The notes beneath the pieces are model-generated. The model did no database searches. It had not been told where the DNA came from and worked only from the letters and a program-made list of their open reading frames with translations. Positions 29,753 through 44,611 of a stretch of 64,000 nucleotides of DNA are shown in pieces. Both the position numbers and the translations under genes were made by a program. How positions within the stretch are numbered: position 1 is the first letter of the stretch; the number at the start of each line of letters is the position of its first letter. Source of the DNA: Mixophyes australis (taxonomy: Eukaryota; Chordata; Amphibia; Anura; Limnodynastidae). The stretch spans positions 2,914,001 to 2,978,000 of the forward strand of contig JAVHZZ010000015.1 of NCBI GenBank assembly GCA_036250195.1, given 5' to 3'.

Positions 29753-30620
29753 GATTCATGATTCGATTCATGATTCATGATTCGATTCATGATTCATGAT
29801 TCATGATTCAATTCATGATTCATGATTCAATTCATGATTCATGATTCGATTTATGATTCATGATTTATGATTCATGATTCATGATTCAATTCATGATTCA
29901 TGATTCGATTCATGATTCATGATTCAATTCATGATTCATGATTTATGATTCAATTTATGATTCTATTCATGATTCATGATTCGATTCATGATTCATGATT
30001 CATGATTCGATTCATGATTCATGATTCAATTCATGATTCATGAGTCATGATTCATTTCATGATTCGATTCATGTTTCATGATTCAATTCATGATTCATGA
30101 TTCAATTCATGATTCATGATTCGATGCATGATTCATGATTCATATCATGATTCATGATTTATGATTCAACTCATGATTCAATTCATGATTCATGAATTAT
30201 GATTCATGATTCGATTCATGATTCATGATTCAATTCATGATTCATGATTTGATTCATGATTCATGATTCATGATTCGATTCATGATTCATGATTCAATTC
30301 ATGATTCATGATTTATGATTCAATTCATGATTCGATTCATGATTCATGATTCATGATTCGATTCATGATTCATGAATCGATTAATGATTCATGATTCATA
30401 ATTTATGATTCGATTCATGATTCATGATTCATGAATCATGATTCAATTCATGATTCATGATTCAATTCATGATTCATGATTCAATTCATGATTCATGATT
30501 CATGATTCATGATTCGATTCTTGATTCATGATTCAAGATTCAATTCATGATTCATGATTCGATTAATGATTCATGATTCAATTCATGATTTATGATTTAT
30601 GATTCAATTTATGATTCAAT
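27051..30620 (+). repeat. About 3.6-kb segment duplicated about 5.7 kb downstream, left copy
   Basis: Matched markers: GTGTTTCG 27336/33055 and CGAGATTC 28359/34078 (both +5,719), CATGGTTA 28786/34538 and CATGATAC 28876/34628 (both +5,752), TGAGTCA 30041/35774, CGATGCATG 30123/35856 and CTTGATTC-CAAG 30534/36267 (all +5,733). The +33 step is a group containing CATGAATTATG present only in the right copy near 34,320. CATGGTTA rather than CATGGTTC is shared by these two copies alone among the sites I compared, which supports direct descent. Confidence 0.82.
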
Positions 30621-30789
30621 TCATGATTCATGATTCGATTCATGATTCATGATTCAATTCATGATTCATGATTCATGATTCAATTCATGATTTATGATTT
30701 ATGATTCAATTTATGATTCAATTCATGATTCATGATTCAATTCATGATTCATGATTCGATTCATGATTCATGATTCAATTCATGATTCA

Positions 30790-32730
30790 TGATTTATGAT
30801 TCAATACATGATTCATGATTCGATTCATGATTCATGATTCATGATTCGATTAATGATTCATGATTCATGATTCAATTTATAATTCATGATTCGATTTATG
30901 ATTCATGATTGAATTCATGATTCATGATTTATGATTCAATTCATGATTGAATTCATGATTCATGATTCAATTCATGATTCGAGATTCATGATTCGATTCA
31001 TGATTCATGATTCAATTCATGATTCATGATTCGATTCATGATTCAATTCATGATTTATGATTCATGATTCAATTTATGATTCATGATTCATGATTCGATT
31101 CATGATTCATGATTCATGATTCATGATTCAAATCATGATTCAATTCATGATTCATGATTCAATTCATGATTTATGATTTGATTAATGATTTATGATTCGT
31201 TTCATGATTCATGATTCATTTCATGATTTGTGTTTCGATTCATGATTCATGATTCAATTCATGATTCATGATTCAATTCATGATTCATGATTCGATTCAT
31301 TATTCATGATTCATGATTCATGATTCGATTCATGATTCTTGATTCATTTCATGATTCATGTTTTGATTCATGATTCATGATTCATGATTCGATTCATGAT
31401 TCTTGATTCATTTCATGATTCATGTTTTGATTCATGATTCATGATTTGATTCATGATTTGATTCATGATTCATGATTCAATTCATGATTCATAATTCATG
31501 ATTCAGTTCATGATTCATGATTCATTATTCAATTCATGATTCATGATTAAATTCATGATTCATGATTCGATTCATGATTCATGATTCATGATTCATGATT
31601 CGATTCATGGTTCATGATTTATGATTTAATTCATGATTCATGATTTAATTCATGATTCATGATTTGATTCATGATTCATGATTCAATTCATAATTCATGA
31701 TTTAATTCATGATTCATGATTTGATTCATGATTTATAATTCAATTCATGAATCATGATTCATGATTCATGATTCAATTCATGATTCATGATTCATTATTC
31801 AATTCATGATTCATGATTCATGATTCAATTCATGATTCATGATTCATGATTTAATTCATGATTCATTTCATGATTCATGATTCAATTCATGATTCATGAT
31901 TCATGATTCAATTCATGATTCATTTCATGATTCATGATTCGATTTATGATTCATGATTCAATTCATGATTCATGATTTATGATTCAATTCATGATTGAAT
32001 TCATGATTCATGATTCAATTCATGATTCGAGATTCATGATTCGATTCATGATTCATGATTCAATTCATGATTCATGATTCGAGTCATGATTCAATTCATG
32101 ATTTATGATTTATGATTCAATTTATGATTTATGATTCATGATTCGATTCATGATTCATGATTCAAATCATGATTCAATTCATGATTCATGATTCAATTCA
32201 TGATTCATGATTCAATTCATGATTCATGATTCGATTCATTATTCATGAATTATGATTCATTATTCATGAATTATGATTCATGATTCGATTCATGATTCTT
32301 GATTCATTTCATGATTCATGATTCATGATTCATGATTCAATTCATGATTCATGTTTCGATTCATGATTCATGATTTGATTCATGATTCATGATTCAATTC
32401 ATGATTCATGATTCATAATTCATGATTCAGTTCATGATTCATGATTCATGATTCAATTCATGATTCATGATTAAATTCATGATTCATGATTCGATTCATG
32501 ATTCATGATTCATGATTCATGATTCATGATTCGATTCATGGTTCATGATTTATGATTCAATTCATGATTCATGATTCAATTCATGATTCAATTCATGATT
32601 TATGATTTATGATTCAATTTATGATTCAATTCATGATTCATGATACATGATTCATGATTCATGATTCGATTCATGATTCATGATTCAATTCATGATTCAT
32701 GATTCATTATTTAATTCATGATTCAATTCA
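30790..32730 (+). repeat. Segment duplicated 6.55 kb downstream, left copy
   Basis: CAATACATG 30802/37355, GTGTTTCG 31230/37783, CATGTTTTG 31360/37913 and 31424/37977, and CATGGTTC 31609/38162 all recur at +6,553 bp. CGAGATTC 30980/37526 is at +6,546, a 7-bp loss later regained. Beyond about 31,930 the left copy lacks roughly 310 bp, so CGAGATTC 32028/38894 is at +6,866 and CATGATAC 32643/39494 at +6,851. Confidence 0.78.
31297..31424 (+). repeat. 64-bp tandem pair around CATGTTTTG
   Basis: The group CGATTC-CTTGATTC-CATTTCATG-CATGTTTTG occurs twice, with the CATGTTTTG marker at 31360 and 31424. The same pair exists at 37913 and 37977, so the small duplication predates the 6,553-bp copying event. 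Confidence 0.8.
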
Positions 32731-32776
32731 TGATTTATGATTCAATTCATGATTCATGATTCATGATTCAATTCAT

Positions 32777-35700
32777 GATTGAATTCATGATTCATGATTC
32801 AATTCATGATTCGAGATTCATGATTCGATTCATGATTCATGATTCAATTCATGATTCATGATTCGATTCATGATTCAATTCATGATTTATGATTCATGAT
32901 TCAATTTATGATTCATGATTCATGATTCGATTCATGATTCATGATTCATGATTCAAATCATGATTCAATTCATGATTCATGATTCAATTCATGATTTATG
33001 ATTTGATTAATGATTTATGATTCGTTTCATGATTCATGATTCATTTCATGATTTGTGTTTCGATTCATGATTCATGATTCAATTCATGATTCATGATTCA
33101 ATTCATGATTCATGATTCGATTCATTATTCATGATTCATGATTCATGATTCGATTCATGATTCTTGATTCATTTCATGATTCATGTTTTGATTCATGATT
33201 CATGATTTGATTCATGATTTGATTCATGATTCATGATTCAATTCATGATTCATAATTCATGATTCAGTTCATGATTCATAATTCATGATTCATTATTCAA
33301 TTCATGATTCATGATTAAATTCATGATTCATGATTCGATTTATGATTCATGATTCATGATTCATGATTCGATTCATGGTTCATGATTTATGATTCAATTC
33401 ATGATTCATGATTTAATTCATGATTCATGATTTGATTCATGATTCATGATTCAATTCATAATTCATGATTTAATTCATGATTCATGATTTGATTCATGAT
33501 TTATGATTCAATTCATGAATCATGATTCATGATTCATGATTCAATTCATGATTCATGATTCATTATTCAATTCATGATTCATGATTCATGATTCAATTCA
33601 TGATTCATGATTCATGATTTAATTCATGATTCATTTCATGATTCATGATTCAATTCATGATTCATGATTCATGATTCAATTCATGATTCATTTCATGATT
33701 CATGATTCATTTCATGATTCATGATTTAATTCATGATTAATGATTCATGATTCAATTCATGATTCATGATTCAATTCATGATTCATGATTCAATTCATGA
33801 TTCATGATTCAATTCATGATTCATGATTTATGATTCAATTCATGATTCATGATTCGATTCATGATTCATGATTCATGATTCGATTAATGATTCATGATTC
33901 ATGATTCAATTCATGATTCATGATTCGATTTATGATTCATGATTCAATTCATGATTCATGATTTATGATTCAATTAATGATTCATGATTCGATTTATGAT
34001 TCATGATTCAATTCATGATTCATGATTTATGATTCAATTCATGATTGAATTCATGATTCATGATTCAATTCATGATTCGAGATTCATGATTCGATTCATG
34101 ATTCATGATTCAATTCATGATTCATGATTCGAGTCATGATTTATGATTTATGATTCAATTTATGATTTATGATTCATGATTCAAATCATGATTCAATTCA
34201 TGATTCATGATTCAATTCATGATTCATGATTCAATTCATGATTCATGATTCGATTCATTATTCATGAATTATGATTCATGATTCGATTCATGATTGTTGA
34301 TTCATTTCATGATTCGATTCATTATTCATGAATTATGATTCATGATTCATGTTTCGATTCATGATTCATGATTTGATTCATGATTCATGATTCAATTCAT
34401 GATTCATGATTCATAATTCATGATTCAGTTCATGATTCATGATTCATGATTCAATTCATGATTCATGATTAAATTCATGATTCATGATTCGATTCATGAT
34501 TCATGATTCATGATTCATGATTCATGATTCGATTCATGGTTAATGATTTATGATTCAATTCATGATTCATGATTCAATTCATGATTTATGATTTATGATT
34601 CAATTTATGATTCAATTCATGATTCATGATACATGATTCATGATTCATGATTCGATTCATGATTCATGATTCAATTCATGATTCATGATTCATTATTTAA
34701 TTCATGATTCAATTCATGATTCATGATTCATGATTCATTTCATGATTCATGATTCGATTCATGATTCATGATTCATGATTCATGATTCGATTCATGATTC
34801 ATGATTCAATTCATGATTTATGATTTATGATTCAATTCATGATTCATTTCATGATTCATGATTCAATTCATGATTCATTTCATGATTCATGATTCGATTC
34901 ATGATTCATGATTCGATTCATGATTCATAATTCATGATTCAATTAATGATTCATGATTCGATTCATGATTCATGATTCAATTAATGATTTATGATTTATG
35001 ATTCAATTTATGATTCAATTCATGATTTATGATTTAATTTATGATTCAATTCATGATTCATGATTCATGATTCAATTCATGATTCATGATTCGATTCATG
35101 ATTCATAATTCATGATTCAATTCATGATTCATGATTCGATTCATGATTCATGATTCAATTCATGATTCATGATTCGATTTATGATTCATAATTCATTATT
35201 CATGATTCATGATTTGATTCATGATTCATAATTCATGATTCAATTCATGATTCATGATTCATGATTCAATTCATGATTTATGATTTATGATTCAATTTAT
35301 GATTCAATTCATGATTTATGATTTATGATTCAATTTATGATTCAATTCATGATTCATGATTCAATTCATGATTCATGATTCGATTCATTATTCATGATTC
35401 ATGATTCATAATTCGATTCATGATTTTTAATTCATTTCATGATTCATGATTCATGATTCAATTCATGATTCATTTTTCGATTCATGTATCATGATTCGAT
35501 TCATGATTCATGATTCGATTCATGATTCATGATTCATGATTCAATTCATGATTCATGATTCAATTCATGATTCATGATTCGATTTATGATTCATGATTTA
35601 TGATTCATGATTCATGATTCAATTCATGATTCATGATTCGATTCATGATTCATGATTCAATTCATGATTCATGATTTATGATTCAATTTATGATTCTATT

Positions 35701-36355
35701 CATGATTCATGATTCGATTCATGATTCATGATTCATGATTCGATTCATGATTCATGATTCAATTCATGATTCATGAGTCATGATTCATTTCATGATTCGA
35801 TTCATGTTTCATGATTCAATTCATGATTCATGATTCAATTCATGATTCATGATTCGATGCATGATTCATGATTCATATCATGATTCATGATTTATGATTC
35901 AACTCATGATTCAATTCATGATTCATGAATTATGATTCATGATTCGATTCATGATTCATGATTCAATTCATGATTCATGATTTGATTCATGATTCATGAT
36001 TCATGATTCGATTCATGATTCATGATTCAATTCATGATTCATGATTTATGATTCAATTCATGATTCGATTCATGATTCATGATTCATGATTCGATTCATG
36101 ATTCATGAATCGATTAATGATTCATGATTCATAATTTATGATTCGATTCATGATTCATGATTCATGAATCATGATTCAATTCATGATTCATGATTCAATT
36201 CATGATTCATGATTCAATTCATGATTCATGATTCATGATTCATGATTCGATTCTTGATTCATGATTCAAGATTCAATTCATGATTCATGATTCGATTCAT
36301 GATTCATGATTCAATTCATGATTTATGATTTATGATTCAATTTATGATTCAATTC
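32777..36355 (+). repeat. About 3.6-kb segment, right copy of 27,051-30,620
   Basis: Offsets to the left copy are 5,719, 5,752 and 5,733 bp in successive parts, with two small indels. Unlike the left copy it keeps the TGTATCATG marker (35486) and carries an extra CATTATTCATGAATTATG group near 34,315. It diverges from its partner near 36,355. Confidence 0.82.
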
Positions 36356-39300
36356 ATGATTCATGATTCAATTCATGATTCATGATTCGATTCATGATTC
36401 ATGATTCAATTCATGATTCATGATTCATGATTCAATTCATGATTCATTTCATGATTCATGATTCAATTCATGATTCATGATTCATGATTAGATTCATGAT
36501 TTAATTCATGATTTATTTCATGATTTATGATTCAATTCATGATTCATTTCATGATTCATGATTTAATTCATGATTAATGATTCATGATTCAATTCATGAT
36601 TCATGATGCAATTCATGATTCATGATTCAATTCATGATTCATGATTCGATTAATGATTCATGATTCATGATTCGATTCATGATTCATAATTCATGATTCA
36701 ATTAATGATTCATGATTCGATTCATGATTCATGATTCAATTCATGATTTATGATTTATGATTCAATTTATGATTCAATTCATGATTTATGATTTATGATT
36801 CAATTTATGATTCAATTCATGATTCATGATTCATGATTCAATTCATGATTCATGATTCGATTCATGATTCATGATTCGATTCATGATTCATGATTAAATT
36901 ATGATTCATGATTTATGATTCAATTCATGATTCAATTCATGATTCATGAATCAATTTATGATTCATGATTAATGATTTGATTCATGATTCATGATATAAT
37001 TCATGATTCATGATTTAATTCATGATTCATGATTTGATTCATGATTTATGATTCAATTCATGAATCATGATTCATGATTCATGATTCAATTCATGATTCA
37101 TGATTCATTATTCAATTCATGATTCATGATTCAATTCATGATTCATGATTCATGATTCAATTCATGATTCATTTCATGATTCATGATTCATTTCATGATT
37201 CATGATTTAATTCATGATTAATGATTCATGATTCAATTCATGATTCATGATGCAATTCATGATTCATGATTCAATTCATGATTCATGATTCAATTCATGT
37301 TTCATGATTCGATTCATGATTCATGATTCAATTCATGATTCATGATTTATGATTCAATACATGATTCATGATTCGATTCATGATTCATGATTCGATTAAT
37401 GATTCATGATTCATGATTCAATTTATAATTCATGATTCGATTTATGATTCATGATTGAATTCATGATTCATGATTTATGATTCAATTCATGATTGAATTC
37501 ATGATTCATGATTCAATTCATGATTCGAGATTCATGATTCGATTCATGATTCATGATTCAATTCATGATTCATGATTCGATTCATGATTCAATTCATGAT
37601 TTATGATTCATGATTCAATTTATGATTCATGATTCATGATTCGATTCATGATTCATGATTCATGATTCATGATTCATGATTCAAATCATGATTCAATTCA
37701 TGATTCATGATTCAATTCATGATTTATGATTTGATTAATGATTTATGATTCGTTTCATGATTCATGATTCATTTCATGATTTGTGTTTCGATTCATGATT
37801 CATGATTCAATTCATGATTCATGATTCAATTCATGAATTATGATTCGATTCATTATTCATGATTCATGATTCATGATTCGATTCATGATTCTTGATTCAT
37901 TTCATGATTCATGTTTTGATTCATGATTCATGATTCATGATTCGATTCATGATTCTTGATTCATTTCATGATTCATGTTTTGATTCATGATTCATGATTT
38001 GATTCATGATTTGATTCATGATTCATGATTCAATTCATGATTCATAATTCATGATTCAGTTCATGATTCATGATTCATTATTCAATTCATGATTCATGAT
38101 TAAATTCATGATTCATGATTCGATTCATGATTCATGATTCATGATTCATGATTCGATTCATGGTTCATGATTTATGATTTAATTCATGATTCATGATTTA
38201 ATTCATGATTCATGATTTGATTCATGATTCATGATTCAATTCATAATTCATGATTTAATTCATGATTCATGATTTGATTCATGATTTATAATTCAATTCA
38301 TGAATCATGATTCATGATTCATGATTCAATTCATGATTCATGATTCATTATTCAATTCATGATTCATGATTCATGATTCAATTCATGATTCATGATTCAT
38401 GATTTAATTCATGATTCATTTCATGATTCATGATTCAATTCATGATTCATGATTCATGATTCAATTCATGATTCATTTCATGATTCATGATTCATTTCAT
38501 GATTCATGATTTAATTCATGATTAATGATTCATGATTCAATTCATGATTCATAATGCAATTCATGATTCATGATTCAATTCATGATTCATGCTTCAATTC
38601 ATGTTTCATGATTCAATTCATGATTCATGATTCAATTCATGATTCATGATTTATGATTCAATTCATGATTCATGATTCGATTCATGATTCATGATTCGAT
38701 TAATGATTCATGATTCATGATTCAATTCATGATTCATGATTCGATTTATGATTCATGATTCAATTCATGATTCATGATTTATGATTCAATTCATGATTCA
38801 TGATTCGATTTATGATTCATGATTCAATTCATGATTCATGATTTATGATTCAATTCATGATTGAATTCATGATTCATGATTCAATTCATGATTCGAGATT
38901 CATGATTCGATTCATGATTCATGATTCAATTCATGATTCATGATTCGAGTCATGATTCAATTCATGATTTATGATTTATGATTCAATTTATGATTTATGA
39001 TTCATGATTCGATTCATGATTCATGATTCATGATTCAAATCATGATTCAATTCATGATTCATGATTCAATTCATGATTCATGATTCAATTCATGATTCAT
39101 GATTCGATTCATTATTCATGAATTATGATTCATGATTCGATTCATGATTCTTGATTCATTTCATGATTCATGATTCATGATTCATGATTCAATTCATGAT
39201 TCATGTTTCGATTCATGATTCATGATTTGATTCATGATTCATGATTCAATTCATGATTCATGATTCATAATTCATGATTCAGTTCATGATTCATGATTCA

Positions 39301-40628
39301 TGATTCAATTCATGATTCATGATTAAATTCATGATTCATGATTCGATTCATGATTCATGATTCATGATTCATGATTCATGATTCGATTCATGGTTCATGA
39401 TTTATGATTCAATTCATGATTCATGATTCAATTCATGATTCAATTCATGATTTATGATTTATGATTCAATTTATGATTCAATTCATGATTCATGATACAT
39501 GATTTATGATTCATGATTCGATTCATGATTCATGATTCAATTCATGATTCATGATTCATTATTTAATTCATGATTCAATTCATGATTTATGATTCAATTC
39601 ATGATTCATGATTCATGATTCATTTCATGATTCATGATTCGATTCATGATTCATGATTCATAATTCATGATTCAATTCATGATTCATGATTCGATTCATG
39701 ATTCATGATTCAATTCATGATTCATGATTCAATTCATGATTCATTTCATGATTAATGATTCAATTCATGATTCATGATTCATGATTTAATTCATGATTCA
39801 ATTCATGATTCATTTCATGATTCATGATTCAATTCATGATTCATTTCATGATTCATGATTCAATTCATGATTCATAATTCATGATTCAATTCATGATTCA
39901 TGATGCAATTCATGATTCATGATTCATTTCATGATTCATGATCGATTTATGATTCATGATTCATGATTCATGATTCGATTCATGATTCATGATTCAATTC
40001 ATGATTTATGATTTATGATTCAATTCATGATTCATTTCATGATTCATGATTCAATTCATGATTCATTTCATGATTCATGATTCAATTCATGATTCATGAT
40101 TCATGATTAGATTCATGATTCAATTCATGATTTATTTCATGATTCATGATTCAATTCATGATTCATTTCATGATTCATGATTCATGATTTAATTCATGAT
40201 TAATGATTCATGATTCAATTCATGATTCATGATTCGATTTATGATTCATGATTCATTATTCATGATTCATGATTCGATTCATGATTCATGAATCATGATT
40301 CGATTCATGATTCATAATTCATGATTCAATTCATGATTCATGATTCGATTCATGATTCATAATTCATGATTCAATTCATGATTCATGATTCGATTTATGA
40401 TTCATGATTCAATTCATGATTCAAGATTTATGATTCAATTTATGATTCAATTCATGATTTATAATTTATGATTCAATTTATGATTCAATTCATGATTCAT
40501 GATTCAATTCATGATTCATGATTCGATTCATTATTCATGATTCATGATTCATAATTCGATTCATGATTCTTGATTCATTTCATGATTCATGATTCATGAT
40601 TCAATTCATGATTCATATTTCGATTCAT
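35486..40628 (+). repeat. Higher-order module 8 (5,143 bp, near full length)
   Basis: Ordered markers: TGAGTCA 35774, CGATGCATG 35856, CAATACATG 37355, CGAGATTC 37526, GTGTTTCG 37783, CATGGTTC 38162, CGAGATTC 38894, CATGGTTC 39392, CATGATAC 39494. This is the first module to carry the extra marker CATGATCGATTT (ATCGAT at 39951), which later recurs at 48580, 57634, 59469 and 61807. Its CATTTTTC marker has also become CATATTTC just before the next TGTATCATG, a change shared with modules 12-14. Confidence 0.83.
37850..37977 (+). repeat. 64-bp tandem pair around CATGTTTTG, second occurrence
   Basis: CATGTTTTG sites at 37913 and 37977 reproduce the 31360/31424 pair at +6,553 bp, as part of the same larger copy. 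Confidence 0.8.
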
Positions 40629-43600
40629 GTATCATGATTCGATTCATGATTCATGATTCGATTCATGATTCATGATTCATGATTCAATTCATGATTCATG
40701 ATTCAATTCATGATTCATGATTCGATTTATGATTCATGATTTATGATTCATGATTCATGATTCAAATCATGATTCATGATTCGATTCATGATTCATGATT
40801 CAATTCATGATTCATGATTTATGATTCAATTTATGATTCTATTCATGATTCATGATTCGATTCATGATTCATTATTCATGATTCGATTCATGATTCATGA
40901 TTCAATTCATGATTCATGATTCATTATTAATTCATGATTCGATTCATGTTTCATGATTCAATTCATGATTCATGAGTCATGATTCATTTCATGATTCGAT
41001 TCATGTTTCATGATTCAATTCATGATTCATGAATTATGATTCAATTCATGATTAAATTCATGATTCATGAATTATGATTCATGATTCGATTCATGATTCA
41101 TGATTCAATTCATGATTCATGATTTGATTCATGATTCATGATTCGATTCATGATTCATGATTCAATTCATGATTCATAATTTATGATTCAATTCATGATT
41201 CGATTCATGATTCATGATTCATGATTCGATTCATGATTCATGATTCGATTCATGATTCATGATTCATAATTTATGATTCGATTCATGATTCATGATTCAT
41301 GAATCATGATTCAATTCATGATTCATGATTCAATTCATGATTCATAATTCGATTCATGATTCATGATTCATGATTCGATTCTTGATTCATGATTCAAGAT
41401 TCAATTCATGATTCATGATTCGATTCATGATTCATGATTCAATTCATGATTTATGATTTATGATTCAATTTATGATTCAATTCATGATTCATGATTCGAT
41501 TCATTATTCATGATTCATGATTCATAATTCGATTCATGATTCTTGATTCATTTCATGATTCATGATTCATGATTCGATTTATGATTCATGATTTATGATT
41601 CATGATTCATGATTCAATTCATGATTCATGATTCGATTCATGATTCATGATTCATGATTCAATTCATGATTCATGATTCAATTCATGATTCATGATTCAA
41701 TTTATGATTCATGATTTATGATTCATGATTCATGATTCAATTCATGATTCATGATTCGATTCATGATTCATGATTCAATTCATGATTCATGATTTATGAT
41801 TCAATTTATGATTCTATTCATGATTCATGATTCGATTCATGATTCATGATTCGATTCATGATTCATGATACAATTCATGATTCATGATTCATTATTAATT
41901 CATGATTCGATTCATGTTTCATGATTCAATTCATGATTCATGAGTCATGATTCATTTCATGATTCGATTCATGTTTCATGATTCAATTCATGATTCATGA
42001 TTCAATTCATGATTCATGATTCGATTCATGATTCATGATTCATTTCATGATTCATGATTTATGATTCAACTCATGATTCAATTCATGATTCATGAATTAT
42101 GATTCATGATTCGATTCATGATTCATGATTCAATTCATGATTCATGATTTGATTCATGATTCATGATTCATGATTCGATTCATGATTCATGATTCAATTC
42201 ATGATTCATGATTTATGAACCAATTCATGATTCGATTCATGATTCATGATTCATAATTGGATTCATGATTCATGATTCGATTCATGATTCATGATTCATA
42301 ATTTATGATTCGATTCATGATTCATGATTCATGAATCATGATTCAATTCATGATTCATGATTCAATTCATGATTCATGATTCGATTCATGATTCATGATT
42401 CAAGATTCAATTCATGATTCATGATTCGATTCATGATTCATGATTCAATTCATGATTTATGATTTATGATTCAATTTATGATTCAATTCATGATTCATGA
42501 TTCAATTCATGATTCATGATTCGATTCATGATTCATGATTCAATTCATGATTCATGATTCATGATTCAATTCATGATTCATTTCATGATTCATGATTCAA
42601 TTTATGATTCATGATTCATGATTCAATTCATGATTCATTTCATGATTCATGATTCAATTCATGATTCATGATTCATGATTAGATTCATGATTTAATTCAT
42701 GATTTATTTCATGATTCATGATTCAATTCATGATTCATTTCATGATTCATGATTCATGATTTAATTCATGATTAATGATTCATGATTCAATTCATGATTC
42801 ATGATGCAATTCATGATTCATGATTCAATTCATGATTCATGATTCGATTTATGATTCATGATTCATTATTCATGATTCATGATTCGATTCATGATTCATG
42901 ATTCATGATTCGATTCATGATTCATAATTCATGATTCAATTCATGATTCATGATTTGATTCATGATTCATGATTCATGATTCAATTCATGATTCATGATT
43001 CGATTCATGATTCATGATTAAATTATGATTCATGATTTATGATTCAATTCATGATTCAATTCATGATTCATGAATCAATTTATGATTCATGATTAATGAT
43101 TTGATTCATGATTCATGATTCATGATTCATAATTCATAGTTTAATTAATGATTCATGATTTGATTCATGATTTATGATTCAATTCATGAATCATGATTCA
43201 TGATTCATGATTCAATTCATGATTCATGATTCATTATTCAATTCATGATTCATGATTCATGATTCGATTCATGATTCATGATTCGATTCATGATTCATGA
43301 TTCATAATTTATGATTCGATTCATGATTCATGATTCATGAATCATGATTCAATTCATGATTCAAGATTCAATTCATGATTCATGATTCGATTCATGATTC
43401 ATGATTCATGATTCGATTCTTGATTCATGATTCAAGATTCAATTCATGATTCATGATTTGATTCATGATTCATGATTCATGATTCATGATTCGATTCTTG
43501 ATTCATGATTCAAGATTCAATTCATGATTCATGATTCGATTCATGATTCATGATTCAATTCATGATTTATGATTTATGATTCAATTTATGATTCAATTCA

Positions 43601-44611
43601 TGATTCATGATTCAATTCATGATTCATGATTCGATTCATGATTCATGATTCAATTCATGATTCATGATTCATGATTCAATTCATGATTCATTTCATGATT
43701 CATGATTCAATTTATGATTCATGATTCATGATTCAATTCATGATCCATTTCATGATTCATGATTCAATTCATGATTCATGATTCATGATTAGATTTATGA
43801 TTTAATTCATGATTTATTTCATGATTCATGATTCAATTCATGATTCATTTCATGATTCATGATTCATGATTTAATTCATGATTAATGATTCATGATTCAA
43901 TTCATGATTCATGATGCAATTCATGATTCATGATTCAATTCATGATTCATGATTCGATTTATGATTCATGATTCATTATTCATGATTCATGATTCGATTC
44001 ATGATTCATGATTCATGATTCGATTCATGATTCATAATTTATGATTCAATTCATGATTCATGATTCGATTCATGATTCATGATTCAATTCATAATTTATG
44101 ATTTATGATTCAATTTATGATTCAATTCATGATTTATGATTCAATTTATGATTCAATTCATGATTCATGATTCAATTCATGATTCATGATTCGATTCATG
44201 ATTCATAATTCATGATTCAATTCATGATTCATGATTCGATTCATGATTCATGATTCAATTCATGATTCATGATTCGATTTATGATTCATGATTCATTATT
44301 CATGATTCATGATTCGATTCATGATTCATGATTCATGATTCGATTCATGATTCATAATTCATGATTCGATTCATGATTCATGATTCATGATTCAATTCAT
44401 GATTTATGATTTATGATTCAATTTATGATTCAATTCATGATTTATGATTTATGATTCAATTTATGATTCAATTCATGATTCATGATTCAATTCATGATTC
44501 ATGATTCGATTCATTATTCATGATTCATGATTCATTATTCTATTCATGATTCTTAATTCATTTCATGATTCATGATTCATGATTCAATTCATGATTCATT
44601 TTTCGATTCAT
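40629..44611 (+). repeat. Higher-order module 9 (3,983 bp, CATAGTTT type)
   Basis: It carries two TGAGTCA sites (40973 and 41941, 968 bp apart), showing partial duplication of the module front. It then carries ATAATTGG 42257 and CATAGTTT 43135. The CGAGATTC-GTGTTTCG-CATGATAC half is absent. From about 41.8 kb it copies 16.5-18.9 kb at about +25.3 kb. Confidence 0.76.
41800..44150 (+). repeat. Distant copy of 16,500-18,900
   Basis: It matches by the private variants ATAATTGGATTC (42257), CATAGTTTAATT (43135) and TGATGCAAT (43912). Here the upstream marker is intact TGAGTCA (41941), whereas the older-placed copy has CTTAAGTCA (16676). The edges are approximate. Confidence 0.72.

Larger units (their letters stand above)
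29753..35485 (+). repeat. Higher-order module 7 (5,733 bp) with doubled right half
   Basis: It starts at the variant marker near 29753. Order: TGAGTCA 30041, CGATGCATG 30123, CAATACATG 30802, CGAGATTC 30980, GTGTTTCG 31230, CATGGTTC 31609, CGAGATTC 32028, CATGGTTC 32540, CATGATAC 32643. Then the right half repeats: CGAGATTC 32812, GTGTTTCG 33055, CATGGTTC 33377, CGAGATTC 34078, CATGGTTA 34538, CATGATAC 34628. The left half lost the CATGCTTC to CAATACATG section between about 30,620 and 30,790. This is one recombinant module carrying two versions of the same half, each with its own diagnostic variants. Confidence 0.8.
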
